From JAQWQB01 sp047636995 (lineage in GTDB: Bacteria; Bacteroidota; Bacteroidia; Flavobacteriales_D; Sanyastnellaceae): 23,366 nucleotides of DNA. The position numbers and the translations under genes were made by a program. Below are positions 1-7,524 of this stretch, piece by piece. The number at the start of each line of letters is the position of its first letter. Position 1 is the stretch's first letter. The stretch spans positions 1 to 23,366 of the forward strand of contig JBLIGQ010000045.1 of NCBI GenBank assembly GCA_047636995.1, in the 5' to 3' direction. A model generated the notes under the pieces. It saw only the letters and a program-made list of their open reading frames with translations. It did not search any database and had not been told where the DNA came from.

Positions 1-206
1 CCGTCTTTAAGGTACAATGTGAATGTTCCGTGTTCTACAATGTAAAGACATTTCCCTTGAGCATGGGAGCGAAAGACCTCTTGTGAACGGTTGAATTTAA
101 CGAACTCATGAATGTCATAAAGCTTTGTTCTATCTCCGTTACAAAGGCTTGAAAGGGGGGAGTTGTTAAGTGCAGACTCGAATTTTTCAGGACTCAATTT
201 CGCCAT
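1..206 (-). CDS. Crp/Fnr-like cyclic-nucleotide-binding regulator, N-terminal part
   Basis: A minus-strand frame starts with ATG at 204-206 and stays open for 68 codons to the window edge, so the C-terminal part is missing. It reads like the start of a cNMP-binding (cupin-like) sensor domain: a leader helix followed by the strand pattern LYIVEHGTFTLYLKDG at residues 53-69, which matches the first beta strands of Crp/Fnr-type domains. Such proteins usually bind a small nucleotide or respond to redox, and act as cytoplasmic transcription regulators through a C-terminal helix-turn-helix. That half cannot be seen here, so a plain cNMP-binding protein is equally possible. It is divergent from the small gene at 275 with only 68 bp between them. 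Confidence 0.65.
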   Translation of the reverse strand, partial: MAKLSPEKFESALNNSPLSSLCNGDRTKLYDIHEFVKFNRSQEVFRSHAQGKCLYIVEHGTFTLYLKD

Positions 207-274
207 TCTGAATTTTTGACGAAGGTAGGGATTACTAAATAGTTTAGATTCATCATTCTTAAATCGAATTAAAA

Positions 275-508
275 ATGAGAATAAGTTTAGTAACATTATG
301 TTTATTGATTTGTTCGATTTGTTCGAATGCACAATTGGGAAGAACGGGCAATTTCACCTACGAGGTCTTATTAAATGACCCACGGGTAGATCCTGCATTC
401 ACTTTAAATTTTGAGGCGCTTCACGGACATTTTGCTTCCACTAATAATGCTGGAAATACATTAAACTTTGGATTTTGGGGTGTTGCGCAACCAGGAGAAA
501 ATGTTTAA
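275..508 (+). CDS. Small secreted protein of unknown function (77 aa)
   Basis: The ORF begins with a clear Sec signal peptide: MRIS, then a hydrophobic stretch to about residue 17, with a likely cut after SNA at residue 19. A mature peptide of about 58 residues would remain, rich in N, F and G, with no cysteine and no family I recognise. A hairpin followed by a T run begins 14 bp after the stop, which supports a complete short transcript rather than the remains of a longer gene. No T9SS sorting tail is visible. It could still be a decayed N-terminal fragment of a larger exported protein, because the signal peptide is the only strong feature. Confidence 0.5.
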   Translation: MRISLVTLCLLICSICSNAQLGRTGNFTYEVLLNDPRVDPAFTLNFEALHGHFASTNNAGNTLNFGFWGVAQPGENV

Positions 509-521
509 GCCAGTCGAATTC

Positions 522-550
522 GCCTTAGAATAAGGCATGAGCTTTTTTTT
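522..550 (+). terminator. Rho-independent terminator of the small secreted gene
   Basis: A perfect 6-bp stem GCCTTA / TAAGGC with a 3-base loop (522-536) is followed seven bases later by a run of eight T (543-550). It lies just after the stop at 508. Confidence 0.55.
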
Positions 551-551
551 T

Positions 552-588
552 AAAAAAAAACGACCACACAAGTGCGGTCGTTTTTTTA
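552..588. terminator. Bidirectional terminator between small secreted gene and helicase
   Basis: An A run (552-560), the hairpin CGACCaCA-CAAG-TGcGGTCG with one mismatch (561-580) and a T run (581-587) form a symmetric structure. It works as a terminator read from either side. It lies 20 bp beyond the helicase stop on the minus strand and backs up the 522-550 hairpin on the plus strand. Confidence 0.75.
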
Positions 589-608
589 TAAAAATATTAT
601 TTTGAGTT

Positions 609-2762
609 TTAGTCAACAAAAGTCAATGCAATTCCTGCTTTCCCAGCACGGCCAGTTCTACCAATACGGTGAACATAGCTATCATAAGTGCGTGGAATCT
701 CGTAATTAATTACGTGAGATACATTAGTTACATCAATCCCTCTTGCAGCAACATCAGTAGCTACTAGAACTTGAACACGTCCTTGCTTAAATCTATCAAG
801 TGCTTTCTGACGTGCATTTTGTGTTTTGTCTCCATGGATTTCATCCGAAGTGATTCCACGTTGCGCTAATTGCTTAGCAAGCTTACTCACCTTGTGACGT
901 GTCTCTGCAAAGAGAATTACACGATCATATATTGGATCCTGAAGCATGTTAACCAAAGTATCAAGTTTGTCTCCACCTTGCTCAGTTCTTACAATATCTT
1001 GTTCTACATTTTCAGAAGTAGACTGTCCACTGCACACTTTTATTTGAGCAGGATCATGTAATAACTGATCAACGAGCTTCTTAACGCTTCCATCAATGGT
1101 AGCACTGAAGAGCATGTTTTGTTTACGGCTCGTCATCTTGTCAGCAATGTACATTACATCATGACTGAATCCCATGTCTAACATACGGTCGAACTCATCA
1201 AGTACCAACACGCTGAATTTCGCCAATGGTAAGTCACCTCTATTTGTGAGGTCAACTAATCTTCCTGGAGTTCCAATTACAACATGAGGACGTCTATTTA
1301 GACGCTGGAAGTCAGTACGAAGACTTGTTCCTCCGATAAACTTTTCAGCGAAAAGGCGCATCCCTTTGGCAATTGCATAGAATTCATCTTGAACTTGCAA
1401 AGCAAGTTCACGAGTAGGGACCATGATTAAGGCTGTAAACGGCTCGTCATTCTTCAAGCACATTTCAATGATAGGAATCAAAAAGGCAGCTGTTTTTCCA
1501 GTACCTGTTTGAGCAATCCCCATTACGTCTTGTCCAGACAATGTTGCTTTGATTGTACGATCTTGAATTTCTGTTGGATTTTCAAATCCTCTTTTATCCA
1601 AGGCAGTTTTTATACGCTTATCTACAGGGAAATCAGCAAATGGAATTTCAGGAATGTATGCGGGTTGTTCCTTTATTGGAACAGCTTTTTGTACAAGTTG
1701 AGAGATGTTAATATCACTTCCCTTGAATTTTCTGCTGTTAGACTGTCTGCGGTCATTTCCTCCGCCTCTGCTGTCTGAACCTCTGCTGTCTGATCTTCTG
1801 TTATCTGAATGTCCGCCATTTGAACGGCCTCTGTCATTACCAAAACGATTTGAAGCTGGACGTGGCCTCGAATCTCTCGAATCTCTCGAATCTCTCGAAT
1901 CACGTGAATCACGTGATTCTGGTCTTGAACGAGATGTTTCTGTATCCTTCAATTCAAATTCTTGCCACTTAGATCTCCAGGCAGTGTTTCCTTCAGTTGA
2001 CGCATTATCAGAATCTCCACCTCTTGGAGCTGGTGATTCATCGCGTTGTTTAGAAGTGTATTCGCTATTGTTCGGACGACGGTTTTCGAAACCACCTTCT
2101 GATCTTTTGTTGTCAACGTTTCTGCGGTCGTCATCTCTCCTAGGAGCAGGACGGTCGTTTCTGCGCTCATTGTCGCGGTTATAACCACCTCTGTCATCTC
2201 TGCTGCGGTCATTGCTGAATCCACGGCTGCGGTCGTCTTCTCTTCTAGGAGCCGGACGGTCATTACTGCGATTGTCGTCACGGTTGTAACCACCTCTTTC
2301 TTCTCTTCTAGGAGCAGGACGGTCATTGCTAAATCCACGGCTGCGATCGTCATCTCTTCTCGGAGCTGGGCGATCATTGCTGCGATTGTTATCTCGGTTG
2401 TAGCCACCTCTATCTTCTCTGCTGCGGTCCTTATTGTATCCACGGCTGTCTGAAGAACGATCAGTACCATAAGACGGGCGGTTATCGCTTCTGTCACCAC
2501 CTCTTGAATAGGAATCCGTATTTCTCTGAGATCCAGGTCGGGTGTCCTTTTCAGGCTTTGAGTGAGCAGGAGCAGAAGGCTTCTCTGTTTCCCATGATTT
2601 TGACACAGGATTCCAGATTTCTTGACCTTCAGGAATTAGACTTTTCCTTTTGGCTCTACTCTTAATGTTTGAAGAAGATGAGTTGTTCTTCTTCCAATTG
2701 CCAGAGTCAGAGCTTTTAGCCTTCTTCTCGCGACCATCTGTGGCCTTGTTTGATTTTATCAT
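609..2762 (-). CDS. DEAD-box RNA helicase with long disordered Arg/Asp-rich N-terminus
   Basis: ATP-dependent RNA helicase that would remodel structured RNA in the cytoplasm. The core spans residues 375-717: Q motif near FADF 375 and Q400, motif I AQTGTGKT (417-424), Ia PTREL (449-453), TPGRL (498-502), motif II DEFD (522-525), SAT (553-555), motif V ATDVAARGID (668-677) and motif VI HRIGRTGRAG (698-707). The order and spacing match the RhlE-like subgroup. Residues 1-370 are low complexity, full of R, D, N, S and G, with repeated RPAPRR and GGYNRD units and five RDS triplets, probably an RNA-binding tail. Two oddities: motif II is DEFD, not DEAD, and the protein stops only ten residues after motif VI, although the stop is followed at once by a terminator. 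A 73-bp gap separates it from the upstream desaturase, so co-transcription is possible. A short hairpin lies at 2779-2793 in its leader. Confidence 0.93.
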   Translation of the reverse strand: MIKSNKATDGREKKAKSSDSGNWKKNNSSSSNIKSRAKRKSLIPEGQEIWNPVSKSWETEKPSAPAHSKPEKDTRPGSQRNTDSYSRGGDRSDNRPSYGTDRSSDSRGYNKDRSREDRGGYNRDNNRSNDRPAPRRDDDRSRGFSNDRPAPRREERGGYNRDDNRSNDRPAPRREDDRSRGFSNDRSRDDRGGYNRDNERRNDRPAPRRDDDRRNVDNKRSEGGFENRRPNNSEYTSKQRDESPAPRGGDSDNASTEGNTAWRSKWQEFELKDTETSRSRPESRDSRDSRDSRDSRDSRPRPASNRFGNDRGRSNGGHSDNRRSDSRGSDSRGGGNDRRQSNSRKFKGSDINISQLVQKAVPIKEQPAYIPEIPFADFPVDKRIKTALDKRGFENPTEIQDRTIKATLSGQDVMGIAQTGTGKTAAFLIPIIEMCLKNDEPFTALIMVPTRELALQVQDEFYAIAKGMRLFAEKFIGGTSLRTDFQRLNRRPHVVIGTPGRLVDLTNRGDLPLAKFSVLVLDEFDRMLDMGFSHDVMYIADKMTSRKQNMLFSATIDGSVKKLVDQLLHDPAQIKVCSGQSTSENVEQDIVRTEQGGDKLDTLVNMLQDPIYDRVILFAETRHKVSKLAKQLAQRGITSDEIHGDKTQNARQKALDRFKQGRVQVLVATDVAARGIDVTNVSHVINYEIPRTYDSYVHRIGRTGRAGKAGIALTFVD
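1868..1912 (-). repeat. 9-bp tandem repeat coding for Arg-Asp-Ser triplets
   Basis: Five consecutive 9-base units, three of them identical (TCGAATCTC on the plus strand), then two variants ending in CAC. They keep the reading frame and encode five RDS triplets at about residues 284-298 of the helicase. Copy number could change by slippage without breaking the frame. Confidence 0.85.
2118..2462 (-). repeat. Imperfect in-frame repeats in the helicase N-terminal tail
   Basis: Residues 101-215 of the helicase are built from shuffled short modules: SNDRPAPRR, DDDRSRGF and ERGGYNRD. The DNA shows matching imperfect repeats, with GGAGC(A/T)GG-type RPAP codons at several places. The pattern creates long spurious open frames on both strands, which should not be annotated as genes. 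Confidence 0.75.
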
Positions 2763-2835
2763 TACTTGTGTTGTTGTACTCGAGAATTTCGAGACTTCTA
2801 TAAAAATTGTTGAACGCGAATGATCTTTTACCTGA

Positions 2836-3945
2836 TTATGCAGGCTGATCTATTCTACCTAAACGTCGCAACATAGAAGCATGGTAGCCCACTGCCTTCG
2901 CCAAGGATCCACTGTTGTAGTATGGGATCTTGAACTCTTCTGCAGTCGCTTTCACAATTGGTGCGATCTTAGGATAATGTATGTGACAAATATTTGGGAA
3001 TAAGTGGTGTTCTACTTGGTAGTTCAATCCTCCTGTGAACCATGTAACTAATCTTCCTCCGAACTTTCTGGTTTGAGAAAAATTAGCTGTAGTCAACATT
3101 TGGTGAACGTGCCAGTTTCTGTCCATTTTCCCTTCACTGTTGCCTGCTGGCATTTCAGTTGCTGGTATAACGTGTGCTGTTTGAAATATTACCGTTAATG
3201 CGAAGCCCATTACAAAATGCATTGTAATAAACATTAGTATGATTGCCCACCATGGCGCAGGAATGAAAATCAACGGAAGCGCTAGAAGGTATCCGTAATA
3301 AACAAGTTTCCAAAGCACAACTTCGGTGAAAGCATTCTTAAATTCTTTACCACTTTTCAATAAACCAAGGTTCTTATAACGGAATAATGCTGCAAAGTCT
3401 TGATTTGTTATCCATGAGATTGTACTCAATCCGTAAAGGAACCATGCATAGTAATGCTGGTATTTGTGGATTCCTTTGCGCTCTTGGTGAGGGTGAAAAC
3501 GAAGAATGCCGGGGCCATTAATATCTTCGTCAGAATCATGTAAATTGGTGAAAGAGTGGTGGAGCACATTGTGTTGGATATGCCACATTTTTCCGCTTGC
3601 ACCTAATAAATTGATGCTGCCACCAAGTATTTTATTAATAAGAGGACTCTTGGAATAAGATCCATGCAATGCGTCATGCATTACACTTGTTCCGATCGCT
3701 GCCATACCAATAGCCATAGCAATCCACATTCCAAATAATGCCCACATGTTTTCTATCACACCTGTTAACATAACAACAAGCGGTCCGAAGGCAAGAAGAA
3801 AAACAAAGATGGTCTTCAAAACCATTACATAATTCGCGTGACGACTCATGCCATGCTCTTTGAAGTAAGCATCTACTCTTTTTCTTAAGGTCTTTGTAAA
3901 TTCTGCGTCAGAACGAGATGAAAATCGATATCTGCGAAATGCCAT
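2836..3945 (-). CDS. Front-end-type fatty-acid desaturase (copy 1)
   Basis: Integral-membrane di-iron desaturase that introduces a cis double bond into acyl chains of lipids or acyl-CoA. The three histidine boxes are complete: HDALH at 90-94, HNVLHH at 125-130 and QVEHH at 310-314. The leading Q in the third box is typical of front-end (delta-5/6-like) enzymes. There is no cytochrome b5 domain, so electrons would come from separate carriers. Hydrophobic segments lie at about 42-62, 67-87, 210-228 and 233-255. It is a clear paralogue of the desaturase at 11563-12690, sharing TLRKRVD near the N-terminus and the HHLFPxICHxHY context, but regiospecificity cannot be read from sequence. An upstream leader of about 175 nt runs from the TAnnTTTG element at 4126-4133. 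The helicase gene follows 73 bp downstream. Confidence 0.92.
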   Translation of the reverse strand: MAFRRYRFSSRSDAEFTKTLRKRVDAYFKEHGMSRHANYVMVLKTIFVFLLAFGPLVVMLTGVIENMWALFGMWIAMAIGMAAIGTSVMHDALHGSYSKSPLINKILGGSINLLGASGKMWHIQHNVLHHSFTNLHDSDEDINGPGILRFHPHQERKGIHKYQHYYAWFLYGLSTISWITNQDFAALFRYKNLGLLKSGKEFKNAFTEVVLWKLVYYGYLLALPLIFIPAPWWAIILMFITMHFVMGFALTVIFQTAHVIPATEMPAGNSEGKMDRNWHVHQMLTTANFSQTRKFGGRLVTWFTGGLNYQVEHHLFPNICHIHYPKIAPIVKATAEEFKIPYYNSGSLAKAVGYHASMLRRLGRIDQPA

Positions 3946-3954
3946 AAAGGATAA

Positions 3955-4026
3955 TTATCGCATGTCTGGCTTTGCTTCGTTGGAATCTACTGATTCTTCA
4001 AGAGGAGGCTGCTCTGTTGAAAACAT
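3955..4026 (-). CDS. Possible 23-codon leader ORF before desaturase copy 1
   Basis: A short ATG frame in the desaturase leader encodes an acidic 23-residue peptide starting MFSTEQPPLEES, ending with TAA nine bases before the desaturase ATG. Another short frame (20 codons) lies further upstream in the same leader. Nothing identifies a function. It may be chance, or a translated leader coupled to the desaturase. Confidence 0.2.
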   Translation of the reverse strand: MFSTEQPPLEESVDSNEAKPDMR

Positions 4027-4082
4027 GCAGGTTAAAAAAATGGTTCAAATTACGTTACTGGAAAAAACACAACTGAATTCGT

Positions 4083-4099
4083 CATCCGGGCTACGGATG
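4083..4099 (-). other. Hairpin in the desaturase leader
   Basis: A perfect 6-bp inverted repeat, CATCCG / CGGATG, with a 5-base loop lies within the predicted 5' leader of the desaturase at 3945. It has no T run, so it is not an obvious terminator. A structural or regulatory role is inference. Confidence 0.3.
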
Positions 4100-4125
4100 G
4101 GCTCCATTTTCTCCTAAAAGCTGCG

Positions 4126-4133
4126 CAAAGGTA
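4126..4133 (-). promoter_or_regulatory. Bacteroidota -7 promoter element for desaturase copy 1
   Basis: Minus-strand TACCTTTG is an exact match to TAnnTTTG. No good -33 TTG is found at the usual distance. It lies about 180 bp upstream of the desaturase ATG and about 95 bp after the stop of the peroxidase-like gene, in an otherwise gene-free gap. Confidence 0.4.
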
Positions 4134-4223
4134 CTACTTTTTATTAACAGTGCGGTAGTATTTTTTAAATTGTAGATCAGGTCTGCGTTTATTCCCCATC
4201 CTTATAGGGGTGGAACTGATGGT

Positions 4224-7200
4224 TTATTGAACAATTAATTTCTTCACCAAAGGCGCCTTTCCTTTTTGAGTGATCATCAGGAAGTATGCGCCAGCATTGA
4301 GGTTTGTGTCTAGTGAGAAGGTTTTTGTTCCTAGGGGAATTGTTTCCTGACGAAGGAGTTTTCCTTCAGAGGAAATGACGTTCAATTCAGTAGTTGATTC
4401 AACCACTTCTGCGAGGTTAATTTGTGCTGTTTCGCCAGCTGTAATCAGATTAGGATGCACAGAGAAGGACGTGTTTTCATAAATTTCAGTCAAGTTGAGT
4501 AGAAAGTCAAGCGAGAAAAGATCTAAGGACTGACTGGTTTCCATTTCATTTCCATTGACATCAAATGCGTTGGATAAGTCTACATCAATGTTGAGTGCAG
4601 AGCCATTTACCATTAATGGAGCATATGTGAAAACGTAATTTGTAGAACTGATCCAGCCACTTTCAGTTGTTTGCAGAGCGATAAGATCTGTAGGGTCTTC
4701 GTTTGATAATTGAATATCCACGTCTTCCTCAGTTCCCATTTCTTCATCAAAAATGACTATAAGCTCAATGATCTCATCTGTGTAGTTGTCATTGTTCCAT
4801 TCGTATTCATTTTCGGTTACTAGCAAGAATGAGACTTCTGGAGCACGTGTGTCTATCTGAACTGGAATGTTCCATTGCGCTATATTCATTGGATTCTCAG
4901 AAATGTCTTGACCAAGATCTACGGTGAGGATAAAGTCTGTAATTTCTATGTCTGCATCTGCTAGCGCGAAGTAAGCTCTCCATTTTTTAGAAGTAATCCA
5001 GTTGTCATCTTCGTTGATAGGAATCAAACTGCTTTCGACCTCATCAGGCAATGATAGCAAGGGCGAAACGTTTTCATTCATTTCTTCTTGGAATTCTAAG
5101 GTGATTATGAAGGTTGAGCCTACTTCACTTTCATTGAGAAGAGTTGTATTCACGGTTTCGTCAATTAGAAAGGGAGAGACCATGTCTACAATGAAAATTT
5201 GGCTCGAAGTGAAATTCGCCATGATCAATTCATCTTCGGCGAGGCCATTGCTCAGTTCAATGGAGATAAATGAGAAAAGCTCACTTGTTTCTAGTACCGT
5301 CCATGAAAATTCAAGGGAGTCAAGGCCAATCCATGCAGAAGTTGCCTCACCTAGCATTTCTGAAGGGTCTTGAGCGGTGAAATCAAGCAAAGGGATTTCA
5401 ACGGTATTCATGGGTCTGTCGAACTTGAAAGCGGCAGTGAGTGTGGTGCCGATGTCAACTTGTGAAATTATAGTGTCAGTCATGCTAAACTCAATCACAC
5501 GGGGAAGCCCTGCCTCAAGGTATTCCATAGCATGTGTAAATGCATTTACGCCAACTTCTGCTCCAATTTCTCTTCCCGGAATGTCATCACACGGTGGATG
5601 TATTCCTCCCCATATTCGGCTTAATGAGCATTGGTCAGAGGCATCTCTATAAGTAGCCCATTGCAAAGTGACATTAAAACTAGGTCCTTCTTCAAAGACC
5701 AGGAATTCATTCATAGGTGCTTCAAATTCGCCCATTCCTCCTGGGAAGAATGCATCTCCTGTCATTTTCTCCATCACTTCAGCCGCTGCGCGGGAATAGG
5801 TAGAGTGCCCAGAAACGTAACCAGCAAATGGGGGTGTAACGAACGTAGGTCTCTGATATGGCCACCAATTATCTGCAAGAATCCATCCTACACCTGCTTC
5901 ATCTGTGTCTGGTTCTTCTATGTAATCAGGGCCTTTCCAAGAATACAGCTTAATTTCGCCTACATTCTCGTCATTGTCACCGGCAAGTTCATCGCCTTCT
6001 TCAACAAGCTCAATGAATCCATCTATAAGTTGAATGCCACCGGGGTGATAGGAGGGGAGAGCTTCGTCTGTGCTTTGTCCTTTTTCAGCCATGAATCTGA
6101 TGGCGCTAACGGGCCGGAGGTAATCATAATACCCTTTGATGCCCCAAGCTGCAACGGCCGCATCATGCATGGCACCGCTGAGGGTAAAGTAGCATTTCAC
6201 ATCCCATTCAAGGTCTGCTAAAACGGGTCCTGTTCCGCTCCATCTTTTTTCAAGTAGTGGGTGGGCTGAGACGGTATTGAGTATCGTGAACCAATGCCCG
6301 GGAGGAGTTTCTGACTCGGGACCGTCTGCCCAAAACTCGGCTAGGATTCTTGTGTAATCACCTCTCGGAATGTATTGTGGTTCGTAAGGCATGCCGGTTG
6401 TGGGATTGATATCATGGCCCAGGCTTGTGTCACCACCATTTTCTAGATCATAAAAATCAGGGTATTCATCGTAAGATTCGGGGTACCATTGAATGTTGCC
6501 GATAGTTGCGGGTGAAATATCCCAGATGACGCCATCGGCAGGACTGTTGTGTGAACTCCAGACAGATACCAGTTCAAAGCCCCATCGGTAAGCTTCATCG
6601 TATTCACGTGCTTGTTGCAGTGTGTCTATTTGAGGAGGTGACGCTGGGTCATGATAAACAATGTATTCTTCGCCATCTCTTTCATATATGGTTTTTACAG
6701 AATCTGCTAACGCGAAAGGAACCACATTTCCCCATTCAGGACTCTGAAAAGGAGGGGTGAAAGTGAAAGGGTTTCCGCCTTGGTCAATGAATTCAGGAAG
6801 TTCTAGTGGTTGCCAGCGATTAGGATCATCGATGCTCGGGTTTCCTGGTAATGTCATGTCTAGGGGGTCATTTACCGGAACATAGTATTGGTTTGAATAA
6901 TCAGCTTGTTCATTTGAACCATCGTCCAAACCAAACTGAATTAAGTTGTCTGCAATGTAATTGCCAAGTGCTGCTGGCGGTTCATTTTCATAATCGGTAT
7001 TGGCGTAGACGATGTCGTAGCCTAGTTCAATCATTAAATCATCAAATAGTGCGAGGGATTCATCTGCTCCGGGAGAAAATTGAAACCGATGTCTGAGCAA
7101 TCTGTATGCTGCATAGCTAATGGCTTCTTCTCTGGCAGCTTCAATGTCTTCAGGGATTTCCACACCGTTAAAACTCATTGTATAGTCTCCAACAGTATTG

Positions 7201-7430
7201 CCAAGGAAATAGGGCGCAGAAATAGTGTCATATGCAGCCCAGCAATCATACATGGCAATAGATGTGTGCCACAGGTTGCGCGCGTGGATTGTTGGTCTGG
7301 CGAAATCATTTCGAATCGCTTCGAGCAATGCTTCATTCCATTTGTGTGCAACAGACTCTTCCTGTGCAACAGAGGTTAGGGCGAATCCACTGATAAAGAG
7401 GGTTGCTAAAAAAGATTTAAGTGATTTCAT
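4224..7430 (-). CDS. Secreted vanadium-haloperoxidase-like protein, 3 Ig-like repeats, T9SS tail
   Basis: A 1068-residue exported protein. A signal peptide (1-22) is followed by a PAP2/vanadium-dependent haloperoxidase domain up to about 640. All the vanadate-pocket residues known from fungal chloroperoxidase have counterparts: K432-x6-R439-P440, S540-G541-H542 (in YVSGHS) and R605-x5-H611 (in SRIWGGIH). Haloperoxidases use hydrogen peroxide to oxidise halides; the same fold also serves acid phosphatases, so halide use is inferred. Three Ig-like repeats of about 111 residues (645-970) follow, each with an EPM/EEM-like core. The end (986-1068) is a T9SS type A sorting domain finishing KAPLVKKLIVQ, so the protein should reach the cell surface. 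It is a tandem paralogue of the 7525-11418 gene, very similar in the catalytic half. A terminator-like hairpin separates the two genes. Confidence 0.88.
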   Translation of the reverse strand: MKSLKSFLATLFISGFALTSVAQEESVAHKWNEALLEAIRNDFARPTIHARNLWHTSIAMYDCWAAYDTISAPYFLGNTVGDYTMSFNGVEIPEDIEAAREEAISYAAYRLLRHRFQFSPGADESLALFDDLMIELGYDIVYANTDYENEPPAALGNYIADNLIQFGLDDGSNEQADYSNQYYVPVNDPLDMTLPGNPSIDDPNRWQPLELPEFIDQGGNPFTFTPPFQSPEWGNVVPFALADSVKTIYERDGEEYIVYHDPASPPQIDTLQQAREYDEAYRWGFELVSVWSSHNSPADGVIWDISPATIGNIQWYPESYDEYPDFYDLENGGDTSLGHDINPTTGMPYEPQYIPRGDYTRILAEFWADGPESETPPGHWFTILNTVSAHPLLEKRWSGTGPVLADLEWDVKCYFTLSGAMHDAAVAAWGIKGYYDYLRPVSAIRFMAEKGQSTDEALPSYHPGGIQLIDGFIELVEEGDELAGDNDENVGEIKLYSWKGPDYIEEPDTDEAGVGWILADNWWPYQRPTFVTPPFAGYVSGHSTYSRAAAEVMEKMTGDAFFPGGMGEFEAPMNEFLVFEEGPSFNVTLQWATYRDASDQCSLSRIWGGIHPPCDDIPGREIGAEVGVNAFTHAMEYLEAGLPRVIEFSMTDTIISQVDIGTTLTAAFKFDRPMNTVEIPLLDFTAQDPSEMLGEATSAWIGLDSLEFSWTVLETSELFSFISIELSNGLAEDELIMANFTSSQIFIVDMVSPFLIDETVNTTLLNESEVGSTFIITLEFQEEMNENVSPLLSLPDEVESSLIPINEDDNWITSKKWRAYFALADADIEITDFILTVDLGQDISENPMNIAQWNIPVQIDTRAPEVSFLLVTENEYEWNNDNYTDEIIELIVIFDEEMGTEEDVDIQLSNEDPTDLIALQTTESGWISSTNYVFTYAPLMVNGSALNIDVDLSNAFDVNGNEMETSQSLDLFSLDFLLNLTEIYENTSFSVHPNLITAGETAQINLAEVVESTTELNVISSEGKLLRQETIPLGTKTFSLDTNLNAGAYFLMITQKGKAPLVKKLIVQ
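4521..5498 (-). repeat. Three tandem Ig-like repeats in the shorter peroxidase-like protein
   Basis: Residues 645-970 split into three units by VDMVSP (about 748) and IDTRAP (about 859), giving a period of about 111 residues. Each unit holds a strand ending in DRPMNT, QEEMNE or DEEMGT. The copies are diverged, so the repeat is clear in protein, not in DNA. Confidence 0.7.
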
Positions 7431-7452
7431 ATTCCAGGTTAAAATCAGGGCA

Positions 7453-7505
7453 AAAAGATAGGGTTTCTGCCCAATGGTAAGACCATTTTAAAGCAAGAAA
7501 CCCTA
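7453..7505 (-). terminator. Strong nested-hairpin terminator between the two peroxidase-like genes
   Basis: The arms TAGGGTTTCTGC (7459-7470) and GCAAGAAACCCTA (7493-7505) pair over 12 bp with one bulge. Inside lies a second perfect hairpin, AATGGT-AAG-ACCATT (7473-7487). On the minus strand the structure begins 20 bp after the stop of the 1297-aa gene and is followed by TATCTTTTTG, a proper T run. It should end or attenuate transcription before the second paralogue. Confidence 0.7.
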
Positions 7506-7524
7506 CCAATCAATGTTCAAAGAG

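Noticed and set aside
1868..2462. Tandem repeats as a CRISPR array
   Set aside because: The units are short, contiguous and in frame inside a coding sequence; there are no spacers and no cas genes.
1705..2500. Long open frames on both strands inside the helicase N-terminal region
   Set aside because: They arise from the repetitive R/D/N/S codons of the helicase; their translations are low complexity and have no independent start signal or conserved motif.
4193..4211. CCCC...GGGG hairpin after the shorter peroxidase-like gene as a terminator
   Set aside because: The stem is short with a mismatch, and no T run follows on the minus strand.
3946..4223. Riboswitch in the gap upstream of desaturase copy 1
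   Set aside because: The hairpins do not match any riboswitch pattern I know, so only a structured leader is reported.
5002..6221. Plus-strand open frames opposite the shorter peroxidase-like gene
   Set aside because: They lie inside a strongly supported minus-strand gene with intact motifs, and their translations resemble no protein family.
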